NCBI GenBank assembly: GCA_023266235.1
Contig: JAHFRL010000031.1
Coordinates: 1 to 38,694, forward strand
From: Betaproteobacteria bacterium
Lineage (GTDB): Bacteria; Pseudomonadota; Gammaproteobacteria; Burkholderiales; SG8-41
Reading direction: 5' to 3'
Length of the DNA: 38,694 nucleotides
The translations under genes were made by a program, and so were the position numbers. The first letter of the stretch is position 1; each line of letters opens with the position of its first letter. The notes beneath the pieces were generated by a model. It ran no database searches. It was not told the DNA's origin and worked only from the letters and a program-made list of their open reading frames with translations. Of the stretch, positions 1-7,747 are shown piece by piece.

Positions 1-491
1 TTGTCGGGAATGTCTTCGCCGATGGCGGTCGCAAGCCAGAACAGCGGCCCCGTCACCGGCAAACGCCGTCCGGCGGCATCGGTCAACCGCGGCCGCCGCC
101 AGGCGCGCTGCGGCAGCGGCAGGCCGCTCGCTTCGATCAGCTTGAGGAACATCAGGCTGTGGCCGGCTTCTTCGCGGATCTCGTGCAACAGATAGGTCCG
201 TTCCGTCGCGCTCAATCCGCCGGCGAGCGCGCTGCCGAGGCGGTCGATGAAAATGCTCTCGAGCCACAGCCCGCACAGAATCGCATTGATGAATTCGTAC
301 TGCGACAAGCGGCGCCTGACGTCGTCGTTCAACGTCGCGAACTCCGGCAGGCCGTAAATCGAAATCGCCGGCGGCGGCAGCCAGTAGCTGTGGGCGTTGA
401 GCGCCGTCCAGTCGAGGCTCGTCAGCGGATCGCGATACGGTGCGCTGTTATTGCTCAACTGCTGCAGTAGCGGCGATTCGGCGTGGGGCAT
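1..491 (-). CDS. AurF-like diiron oxygenase family protein (3' end outside window)
   Basis: Reading leftwards from the ATG at 489-491, an uninterrupted frame of about 163 codons runs off the left edge, so only the N-terminal part is visible. It carries LWLESIF (residues about 77-83) and later EIREEAGHSLMF, a Glu-x2-Glu-Glu-x2-His arrangement expected for a ferritin-like diiron site; this pattern and spacing resemble the AurF (p-aminobenzoate N-oxygenase) family. The substrate cannot be told. It is divergent from the ABC ATPase gene at 607, with a 115-base shared upstream region. The open frames on the + strand over the same bases have no family character. The remaining metal ligands should lie in the missing C-terminal half, so activity is not established. 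Confidence 0.65.
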   Translation of the reverse strand, partial: MPHAESPLLQQLSNNSAPYRDPLTSLDWTALNAHSYWLPPPAISIYGLPEFATLNDDVRRRLSQYEFINAILCGLWLESIFIDRLGSALAGGLSATERTYLLHEIREEAGHSLMFLKLIEASGLPLPQRAWRRPRLTDAAGRRLPVTGPLFWLATAIGEDIPD

Positions 492-564
492 GGCGCGCGG
501 TCGAGGCCGGGATGATGGTGAACAATTGCGGATTTTACCGCACACCGCGCCGGCCGCAGGCTAA

Positions 565-573
565 TGCTATAAG
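565..573 (+). promoter_or_regulatory. candidate extended -10 promoter for the ABC ATPase gene
   Basis: TGCTATAAG matches the extended -10 form TGnTATAAT with one mismatch and lies about 33 bases before the ATG at 607, giving a predicted leader of about 27 bases. No convincing -35 hexamer is seen, as is usual for extended -10 promoters. Sequence inspection only. Confidence 0.4.
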
Positions 574-606
574 ATACGTGACCCGCCCGCATAGCGCTCA
601 TCGACC

Positions 607-1341
607 ATGTCCGAAATCGCGCTGCGTTTTTCAGGAGTCGCCAAGAACTATGGCCGAGCGGCCGTGCTGCGCGACGTTTCGTTCGAAGTCGCCCGCGGCG
701 AGTTCTTCGGCCTGGTCGGCGTCAACGGCGCCGGCAAGACTACGCTGCTCAAATGCATGCTCGATTTTTGCGCCACCGACAACGGCAACATCGAAATTTT
801 CGGCACCTCACACCGCTTGACTGCGGCGCGCAGCCGGCTCGCGTTTTTGCCCGAGCGCTTCAATCCGCCCTACTTCCTGACCGGCGAGGATTTCATCCGC
901 TATGTGCTCGAGCTGCAAGCAACCGTGTATGACCGCGGTGCAGCCGAGCGCATGCTGCATGCGCTGGATCTCGATCTTGCGGCGCTCACCCTGCCGGTGC
1001 GCGCTTACTCCAAGGGCATGACGCAGAAGCTCGGTCTCGCGGCATGCTTTCTCGCGCGCAAGGATCTCTACGTGCTCGACGAGCCGACCGGCGGCCTCGA
1101 CCCCAAGGCGCGCGCGCTGCTCAAATCACGGCTGCGCGAACTCAAGCGCGAGGCATGCACCGTGTTTTTCACTTCGCATGCGCTGGCCGATGTAGCCGAG
1201 GTCTGCGACCGCATGGCGGTGATGCACACCGGCGGTTTGCGCTTTGCCGGCACGCCCGCCGCGCTGCGCCGGCAGTTCGCGACCGACGATCTCGAGCAGG
1301 CATTCCTGCGCTGCATCGAAGCCGTGCCGCCGGCCAACTGA
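607..1341 (+). CDS. ABC transporter ATP-binding protein
   Basis: A 244-residue single nucleotide-binding domain that should energise an ABC exporter at the inner membrane. Seen: Walker A GVNGAGKTT (about residues 38-46), signature region YSKGMTQKLGLA, Walker B LYVLDEPTGGLDP, and the switch His in FFTSHAL. The signature is SKGMTQK rather than classical LSGGQ, common in ABC-2 type exporters (CcmA/NatA-like). No permease follows; the next gene is a response regulator. The nearest ABC-2 permease on the same strand is at 17378-18151, on the far side of the pilus locus, and is a plausible partner. Substrate unknown. ATG 607 is the first start ahead of the conserved N-terminus. Confidence 0.9.
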   Translation: MSEIALRFSGVAKNYGRAAVLRDVSFEVARGEFFGLVGVNGAGKTTLLKCMLDFCATDNGNIEIFGTSHRLTAARSRLAFLPERFNPPYFLTGEDFIRYVLELQATVYDRGAAERMLHALDLDLAALTLPVRAYSKGMTQKLGLAACFLARKDLYVLDEPTGGLDPKARALLKSRLRELKREACTVFFTSHALADVAEVCDRMAVMHTGGLRFAGTPAALRRQFATDDLEQAFLRCIEAVPPAN

Positions 1342-1416
1342 GCCGGCGCGCGCCGAGCCACGCTATCAGATGGGAAAACTATCTGGCAAAATAGTCAGTT
1401 AGGTTTAGGGGGGCGC

Positions 1417-2865
1417 TTGGAAACACCACGGGGCAAGCCGGATTTGCTGATCGTCGACGACGATCCGCTGATCAGCGACACGCTGAACTTCGTGCTGGGT
1501 CGCGATTTCAGCGTTTACGTCGCCGAATCGCGCGCGCAGGTCAAGAGTTTGCTCCGTCAGCTCGATAACCCGCCGCAATTGGCACTGATCGACCTCGGCC
1601 TGCCGCCGACGCCGCACCGCCCCGACGAGGGCTTCAAGCTGATTAACGAATTGATCGCCTACTCGCCGAGCATCAAGATCCTGGTGCTGTCGGGACAAAA
1701 CGACGAAACCAACGCGCGCCACGCACGCACGCTGGGCGCCCTCGAGTTCATCGCCAAGCCGTGCGAACCGGAGAAGATCAAGGCTCTGCTGCTCAAGTCG
1801 CTGCAGATCCGCGACGCCGAAATCAGCGCTCAGTCCGGCGACGGCGGAATGGTCGGCAAGAGCCTGCCGGTCGAAAAACTGCGCCAGCAGATCACTCAAT
1901 ATGCCAATGCGCCGTTCCCGGTGCTGATCGAAGGCGAATCGGGCAGCGGCAAGGAGCTGATCGCGTCCGCGCTGCACCGCCAGAGCCAGCGTGCTTCCAA
2001 ACCTTTCCTCGCGCTGAACTGCGCCGCGATCTCGCCGAACCTGGTCGAACCCACGCTGTTCGGCTACAGCAAGGGGGCGTTCACCGGCGCCACCACTTCG
2101 AGGTCGGGCTACTTCGAAGACGGCAAGGACGGCTCGTTGTTACTCGATGAGATAGGCGAACTGCCGCTCGAACTGCAGGCGAAACTGCTGCGCGTGCTGG
2201 AAAACGGCGAATACCAGCGCGTCGGCGAGACCCAGAGCCGCGTCAGCAACGCGCGCGTGATCGCGGCGACCAACCGCGACATGCGGCAGGAACTCCGCAA
2301 CGGGCGCTTCCGTGCCGACCTCTATCACCGGCTGTCGGTATTCACCATTAATGCGCCGCCGCTGCGCGACCTGAACGAGGACAAATGCCTGCTGCTCGAC
2401 CATTTTCGCGATTTTTACTCGCATCAGGCCGCGGTTAAGGCGTTCGATCTGGACACCAGGGCGATGGCGCTGTGGCTCGAATACAGCTTTCCCGGCAATG
2501 TGCGCGAACTGCGCAACATCGTGATCCGGCTCACGACCAAGTACGCGGGCCGGCAGGTCAACGCCGAACAGCTGCAGGCCGAGCTCGACATGGAAAGCAT
2601 GGAGATCGATCTGCCCGGGCTGCCGATCGGCCAGGATTTCAAGTCGGTGCTGGAAGCAGCCAAAAAGCACCTGCAGGCGCAGAAGAATTTCAATCTCGAC
2701 CTGACGCTGCAGCAGTGGGAGAAGGGTTACGTCGAGGCGGCGCTGCTGATCACCCAGGGCAACCTGTCGCAAGCGGCCAAGCTGCTGGGCATCCATCGCA
2801 CCACGCTCTACAGCCGCATGCAGAATTACGGCACGCCGGGCGATCCCGAAAGCCCGCCGCAGTGA
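1417..2865 (+). CDS. sigma-54-dependent response regulator (PrsR/NtrC type)
   Basis: A 482-residue activator of RpoN-dependent promoters. Domains: receiver (about 8-130; acidic pocket DDD at 14-16, phosphoacceptor Asp59 in LIDLGLP, Lys114), AAA+ domain (about 145-375; Walker A GESGSGKE at 173-180, GAFTGA at 220-225, Walker B SLLLDEIGELP), and a C-terminal Fis-type helix-turn-helix (about 447-467, GNLSQAAKLLGIHRTTLYSRM region). An intact GAFTGA loop indicates true sigma-54 contact. Overall resemblance is to the PrsR-type regulators known from PEP-CTERM/exopolysaccharide systems, but no PEP-CTERM protein is visible here. The start is TTG 1417, chosen because a purine-rich AGG...GGGGG tract lies just upstream and no ATG precedes the receiver. 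It opens the pilus locus. The likely cognate kinase is at 15591-17294, and the pilin promoter near 19080 is a candidate target. Confidence 0.9.
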   Translation: METPRGKPDLLIVDDDPLISDTLNFVLGRDFSVYVAESRAQVKSLLRQLDNPPQLALIDLGLPPTPHRPDEGFKLINELIAYSPSIKILVLSGQNDETNARHARTLGALEFIAKPCEPEKIKALLLKSLQIRDAEISAQSGDGGMVGKSLPVEKLRQQITQYANAPFPVLIEGESGSGKELIASALHRQSQRASKPFLALNCAAISPNLVEPTLFGYSKGAFTGATTSRSGYFEDGKDGSLLLDEIGELPLELQAKLLRVLENGEYQRVGETQSRVSNARVIAATNRDMRQELRNGRFRADLYHRLSVFTINAPPLRDLNEDKCLLLDHFRDFYSHQAAVKAFDLDTRAMALWLEYSFPGNVRELRNIVIRLTTKYAGRQVNAEQLQAELDMESMEIDLPGLPIGQDFKSVLEAAKKHLQAQKNFNLDLTLQQWEKGYVEAALLITQGNLSQAAKLLGIHRTTLYSRMQNYGTPGDPESPPQ

Positions 2866-2944
2866 GCCGGTGCTTCCGGCACCATGAAAAAATACAGAGC
2901 GCTGAGCATGGCCGGGCAGACCATCGGATGAAGCGAGCCAACTG

Positions 2945-4423
2945 ATGTATTACAGCCATTTCGGGCTCACCCAGCCGCCGTTCCGTATCACGCCCAATAC
3001 CGAATTTTTCTACAGCGGCGGCAACCGCGGCCCGATCCTCGAAGCGCTGATCTACGCGATCGGCCAGGGCGAAGGCATCATCAAGGTCACGGGGGAGGTC
3101 GGCAGCGGCAAGACCATGCTGTGCAGCATGCTGCAGTCGCGGCTGCCGGCCAGCGTCGAGACCGTCTATCTCGCCAATCCCAGCGTCTCGCCCGAGGAAA
3201 TCCTGCACGCAATCGCACTCGAGCTACAGCTGAAGCCGCCGCGCGAGGCCGGCCATCTCGAAGTCATGCAAATCCTGCACCATTACGTGCTCGAGCGCCA
3301 CGCGCAGGGCAAGCAGGTGGTGATGTTCGTGGAGGAATCGCAAAGCATGCCGATCGCCACGCTCGAGGAAATCCGGCTGCTGTCGAACCTCGAGACCGCG
3401 CACAGCAAATTATTGCAGATCGTGCTGTTCGGTCAGCCGGAGTTCGAGGACAATCTGCGCCAGCCGCAAATCCGTCAGCTGCGCGAGCGCATCACCCACC
3501 GCTTTCGCCTGAGTCCGCTCAAGCCGAATGAGATCCGCGATTACCTTAACTTTCGCTTGCGTGCCGCCGGCTACCGCGGCCCTGACCTGTTCTCGCCCTC
3601 GGTCATAAATGCCATTGCCAGGGCGTCGGACGGGCTTACCCGGCGTATCAATCTGATCGCCGACAAGACGCTGCTTGCTGCATACGCCGAGAACACCCAC
3701 ACCATCAATCTGAAACATGTCAAAGCCGCGGTGCGCGACAGCGAATTCAGCGACTATGAGCCGCCGCGCCCGCGGCTCAAGCTTAGGCTCGCGCTGTCGC
3801 TGTTTGCGCTCGGTGCCGGCCTCGGCATCGCGCTCTACGCGTCGTTCCAGGCCTATCAGGGCGACGGCATAACGGCGCGCGAGCCAGCGGTTAGCGCTCG
3901 CCTGTCGCAGCCGGCCGCGGTGCCCTACCCTCCGCCCCCCACGCCCGCAGCAGATTCCACTGCAACCGCCAGCGCGATGTCCATCGCGGCCCTTAAAAAA
4001 AATCCAACGTCAGACCCCGCACAACCAATTAAACTGCGGGCTAAACAAGAAGTTAGTGCTAACTCTCAAAAAGCCGTAGGTAGCACAGATGCGTTCGGAG
4101 CGCGGATTGCGGCGACCCAAAGCTGGCTGGCGCAGCAGGACAAAACGACCTACAGTATTCAGTTGCTCGGAGCGGATAATCCACGGCAGCTAGAGCATCA
4201 CCTCAATGTCATAAGCAAATTAGTCGAAATCAATGACGTTTTTGTGTACCGTACTGTCGCGAAACAGAAACCGTCGCTGACTGTGTTGTATGGAACCTTC
4301 AATGACCGCCGCGCCGCGCTGGATGCGCTGGCCAAACTACCGGCGCCGTTGAAGGCCAACAACCCGATCTTGCGAACGGTCCAGGGCATACGCGCCGAGA
4401 TCGCCCAACACCAGCCCTCCTGA
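2945..4423 (+). CDS. mshM: MshM/ExeA-like AAA ATPase with C-terminal SPOR domain
   Basis: A 492-residue protein. The N-terminal ATPase (about 1-270) begins MYYSHFGLTQPPFRITPNTE, typical of ExeA/MshM, with Walker A GEVGSGKT (50-57) and Walker B VVMFVEES (about 125-132; Glu replaces the usual first Asp). A transmembrane helix follows (about 280-300), then a Pro/Ala-rich low-complexity linker, and a C-terminal SPOR-like module (about 400-490, YSIQLLGA ... LTVLYGTFNDRRAAL). ExeA-type ATPases with a periplasmic peptidoglycan-binding part help place secretins in the cell wall; SPOR domains bind denuded peptidoglycan, so a secretin-localising role is inferred. The secretin gene follows. Odd: the linker (about 3990-4230) is visibly more AT-rich than its flanks and contains an A8 run. 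Confidence 0.85.
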   Translation: MYYSHFGLTQPPFRITPNTEFFYSGGNRGPILEALIYAIGQGEGIIKVTGEVGSGKTMLCSMLQSRLPASVETVYLANPSVSPEEILHAIALELQLKPPREAGHLEVMQILHHYVLERHAQGKQVVMFVEESQSMPIATLEEIRLLSNLETAHSKLLQIVLFGQPEFEDNLRQPQIRQLRERITHRFRLSPLKPNEIRDYLNFRLRAAGYRGPDLFSPSVINAIARASDGLTRRINLIADKTLLAAYAENTHTINLKHVKAAVRDSEFSDYEPPRPRLKLRLALSLFALGAGLGIALYASFQAYQGDGITAREPAVSARLSQPAAVPYPPPPTPAADSTATASAMSIAALKKNPTSDPAQPIKLRAKQEVSANSQKAVGSTDAFGARIAATQSWLAQQDKTTYSIQLLGADNPRQLEHHLNVISKLVEINDVFVYRTVAKQKPSLTVLYGTFNDRRAALDALAKLPAPLKANNPILRTVQGIRAEIAQHQPS

Positions 4424-4487
4424 GACGAGCTGGTCGCGATACCGGCACGTAATTTATAGCATCTTTTCAACAGGGGAAACCAAACCC

Positions 4488-6407
4488 ATGGTTGCGTACC
4501 AAGCGCTCGGCCACGCGGGTGGTGGCACCGCGCGGCCAGGTTGTTGTGACGACGCCCGCCTGCGTTTCCGCGCGGCAGCAGCCGTCGTCTGCGCGCTGAT
4601 GGCGTTTTTGCTCACCGGTTGCTACCAACGTTCGGTGCTGCCGCAATCCGAGGGACACGTCACGACCCCCGCGGCGAAACCCACACTGGCGGATGTGCCG
4701 CCGCCGGCGCGCGTCAGCAGCTTCGTGCCGGCGCCCAAGCCGGCGGTCAAGCCGCCGACCTACAGCGTGGTGGTGAACGAGGTGCCGGTGAAGGAACTGC
4801 TGCTGGCGCTCGCGCGCGACACCAAGCAGAACATCGACATCCACCCCGGCTTGACGGGTCTGGTCAGCCTGAACGCGATCAACGAGACGCTGCCGGCGAT
4901 TCTCGACCGCGTCGCCAAGCAGGTCAACCTGCGCTACCGGATCGAGGGCAACACCCTCATCGTGTCGCCCGACACGCCGTACATGAAGACCTACCGCGTC
5001 AACTACGTAAACATGACGCGCGACACCACTTCGACCATCGGCGTATCCGGCCAGATCCAGGGCGCCGCCACCGGCGGCGCAGGCGGCGCTGCTCCGCCCA
5101 CCGCCGGCGGCGGCGCTCAAAGCAATTCGTCGAGCACGGTCGTCAAAACGGTTTCGAACAATAACTTCTGGGACTCATTGCGGGACAATTTGCGCGCCAT
5201 TCTCGCCTCGACCCGCAGCCAGAGCCTTACGGCCGAGCAGCGGGCCGAGCGCGCCGAAACGCAGCGCACGGCACGCGAGGAGCGCCTGCAGCAGGCCGAA
5301 GCGGTGGCGCGCGCCGGGCCCGCGGCAACTCAGCTTTTCAACATCGCGTTCGGCAGCCAGCCGGCGGCGGTCCCGTTGGCGGGTGACGGGCGCGACGACA
5401 TCATCGTCAACGCGGCCGCCGGCACCATCAGCGTGCTCGCCACCGAAAAGCAGCACGCGCTGATTCAGCAACACATCGACAGCATCACGCAAGCGTCGCA
5501 GCGCCAGGTGCTGATCGAAGCGACGATCGCCGAAGTGACTTTGTCCGATATCTACCAGGGCGGCATCGACTGGAGCCGCCTCGCAGTCAGCGGCGGCATC
5601 AACTTCACCCAATCATTGATCAGCACCATCACTGGCACCAATGTTTTCCCCGGCAGCTTGACGATCGGTTACGCGAACCCGAATTCCGACATCGGCAACA
5701 TCGCGTCTACCATCAAGCTTTTGAACCAGTTTGGCAATACGCGCGTGCTGTCGAGTCCGAAGCTGATGACGCTCAACAACCAGACCGCACTGCTCAAGGT
5801 CGTTGACAACATCATTTATTTTTCGATCGAAGCCGCGACGGTAACCTCAGCCAATGTCGCCGCGATAACAAACTTTACTACTACGCCCCAAACCGTGCCG
5901 GTCGGCATGGTGATGAGCCTGACGCCCCAGATCAACGACAACGGCCAGGTCACGCTCACGGTGCGGCCGACCATTACGCGCATCAAAGATACCGTCAACG
6001 ATCCGAATCCCAGCCTCTGCAGCCCGGCAATCGCCGCCTCAAACGCCGGTAAATGTCTGACGAATGCGGTGCCGCAAATACAGATCCGGGAAATGGAATC
6101 GGTGCTGCAGCTGTTGAGCGGCCAGACCGCGATCCTCGGCGGTCTGATGCAGGACGGCGGCCTCTACAACCGCAATGCCGTGCCGGGCGTCGGCGACTTC
6201 GGCAAGACCGGGTTCCTCAGCGAGATCTTCGGCGCGCGCAATGATCAACTCACCAAGTCGGAGCTGGTGATCTTCCTGCGCGCGACGATAATCAAGAATC
6301 CGTCGCTCGAAAGCGACGAACTCAAGTTCTACCAGCGGTTCCTGCCGCAGCAGACCGACACGCCGACCGCAACCGTTCCCGGCGAAAAGTCTGGCGCAGC
6401 CAAATGA
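4488..6407 (+). CDS. mshL: MshL-like secretin (outer-membrane lipoprotein)
   Basis: A 639-residue secretin that should form the outer-membrane pore for the pilus. It has a long N-region, a hydrophobic segment and a lipobox LTGC with Cys45, so it is probably lipidated. An STN/secretin-N domain follows (about 90-170), then Gly/Ala/Ser-rich and Glu/Arg/Ala-rich linkers, an N-domain, and the C-terminal secretin core (about 340-620) with RVLSSPKLMTLNNQTA and SVLQLLSGQTAILGGLMQ. ATG 4488 has AGGGG about 11 bases upstream (4472-4476). The 3' end overlaps the next gene by ATGA, implying translational coupling. Family and context match MshL rather than PilQ: no AMIN domain, and an msh-type order MshL-M-N-E-G. 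Confidence 0.9.
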   Translation: MVAYQALGHAGGGTARPGCCDDARLRFRAAAAVVCALMAFLLTGCYQRSVLPQSEGHVTTPAAKPTLADVPPPARVSSFVPAPKPAVKPPTYSVVVNEVPVKELLLALARDTKQNIDIHPGLTGLVSLNAINETLPAILDRVAKQVNLRYRIEGNTLIVSPDTPYMKTYRVNYVNMTRDTTSTIGVSGQIQGAATGGAGGAAPPTAGGGAQSNSSSTVVKTVSNNNFWDSLRDNLRAILASTRSQSLTAEQRAERAETQRTAREERLQQAEAVARAGPAATQLFNIAFGSQPAAVPLAGDGRDDIIVNAAAGTISVLATEKQHALIQQHIDSITQASQRQVLIEATIAEVTLSDIYQGGIDWSRLAVSGGINFTQSLISTITGTNVFPGSLTIGYANPNSDIGNIASTIKLLNQFGNTRVLSSPKLMTLNNQTALLKVVDNIIYFSIEAATVTSANVAAITNFTTTPQTVPVGMVMSLTPQINDNGQVTLTVRPTITRIKDTVNDPNPSLCSPAIAASNAGKCLTNAVPQIQIREMESVLQLLSGQTAILGGLMQDGGLYNRNAVPGVGDFGKTGFLSEIFGARNDQLTKSELVIFLRATIIKNPSLESDELKFYQRFLPQQTDTPTATVPGEKSGAAK

Positions 6408-7651
6408 GCCTCTTGATGAAGGCCTTGGAAAAGGCCGCCAAGGACCGCGAGGAAACCGGGGCTGAAAGCCCGCCGGCAGTCGCCCCCGCGGGGGTGGCGC
6501 CGGGCGCCAGCACGGCCAAATCCGAGCTCACGCTCGAACCGATCGCGCCGCAGCCGGCAGCGCCACGCGAACCCTCGCTGTCACCCCGCAAGACGACCGG
6601 CGCCGCGCCAGCGGCGCCCGCTGCCGCTGCCTCACGCGAATCAGCGCGGGCCGCCACCGTAATCCGCGCCGGCCAGCGCGAAACCGGCGGCGCCGGCGCT
6701 TATGCGCGCGAGCATCCGTTGTTCGTGTTCGGTACGCTGGCTGCGCTGTTTCTGCTCGCCTATGGCAGCTACGTGTATCTGCAGATGACCAATCCCGGCA
6801 TGTTCGCCAAACAGCCGGCGCGACCGGCACAGTCGGCGCCGATCGTGCCGGCGCCCGCGCCGGCCGCCAGCGGCGGTACGGTCACCGCAGAGCAGCCGCC
6901 TGTCGCGATTACGTCGCTGCTGCCGCCGATGCAGGAAGGCGCGGAAAAAGACAAGTCCGTGCCGCCAGCGCCGGCGAGCGCCGCCGTTGCGCCCGCCGCT
7001 CCGGCACCGGCCGCGGTTCCCGCCCCGCCGGCGGTGCGCGACACGATCAAAGTCACCGCCGGGGGCGCGAGGCCGACCGTCAATCCCCTGCTCGCTGAAG
7101 CCTACACAGCGCTCAACGCCGGCAATCTCGAATCGTCGCAGCGGCTTTACAACGAGCTGCTGAGAAGCGAGCCCGGCAATTTCGATGCATTGCTCGGATT
7201 GGCCGCGATCGCGATGCAACAGGGCGATAAGGACCAGGCCACCAGGCATTATTTGAAGCTGCTCGAACTCGATCCGAGCAACGCGCTCGCGCAGGCGGGG
7301 TTGATCGGGATGCTCGGCCGCGCCGATCCGCTCGCCGCCGAAACCCGCGTCAAGCAACTGATCGCGCGCGATCCGTCAGCCTTCCTCTACTTCACGCTCG
7401 GCAACGTCTATGCCGACCAGACCCGCTGGCCGGACGCGCAACAGGCGTACTTCCAGGCGCACCACCTGCAGCCCGACAATCCGGACTACGCCTATAATCT
7501 CGCGGTCGGACTTGAGCATATCGGCCAACCCAAACCGGCGCTTGACTTCTACCGGCGCGCGCTCCAGCTCGCTGCCGCAAAAGGCCGCGCCAACTTCAGC
7601 ACCGCCGCCACCCAGGAGCGCATCAGCAAGCTCGAAAAAGTCGTGGAGTAA
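6404..7651 (+). CDS. mshN: MshN-like TPR pilus assembly protein
   Basis: 415 residues: a short cytoplasmic head starting MSLLMKALEKAAKDRE, a Pro/Ala-rich stretch, one transmembrane helix (about 106-124), a long Pro/Ala-rich periplasmic linker, then tetratricopeptide repeats from about residue 225 to the end (for example the segments around LYNELLRSEPGNFDALLGLA and YLKLLELDPSNALAQAGLI). The MSLLMKALEKA head and TPR tail are typical of MshN. In MSHA-type systems MshN sits between the secretin and the ATPase genes, as here. A scaffold role in pilus assembly is inferred; no enzymatic motif is seen. Start overlaps the secretin stop (ATGA, 6404-6407). Confidence 0.82.
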   Translation: MSLLMKALEKAAKDREETGAESPPAVAPAGVAPGASTAKSELTLEPIAPQPAAPREPSLSPRKTTGAAPAAPAAAASRESARAATVIRAGQRETGGAGAYAREHPLFVFGTLAALFLLAYGSYVYLQMTNPGMFAKQPARPAQSAPIVPAPAPAASGGTVTAEQPPVAITSLLPPMQEGAEKDKSVPPAPASAAVAPAAPAPAAVPAPPAVRDTIKVTAGGARPTVNPLLAEAYTALNAGNLESSQRLYNELLRSEPGNFDALLGLAAIAMQQGDKDQATRHYLKLLELDPSNALAQAGLIGMLGRADPLAAETRVKQLIARDPSAFLYFTLGNVYADQTRWPDAQQAYFQAHHLQPDNPDYAYNLAVGLEHIGQPKPALDFYRRALQLAAAKGRANFSTAATQERISKLEKVVE

Positions 7652-7747
7652 CGCCTGGCCCAGCCTGCCGTGGTGCAACAGCGGCGATCCGGCGGGCAGA
7701 ATGAAGCGATGCGGTTCAACTCACTGTCCGCGGTAAACTAGATCCAG

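Noticed and set aside
1-470. Two + strand open frames over the left edge
   Set aside because: They are Arg/Ala-rich antisense frames of the diiron gene, whose minus-strand frame has recognisable motifs.
1384-1400. TGGCAAAATAGTCAGTT as a sigma-54 promoter of the regulator gene
   Set aside because: The GC expected 10 bases after GG is absent (AG instead).
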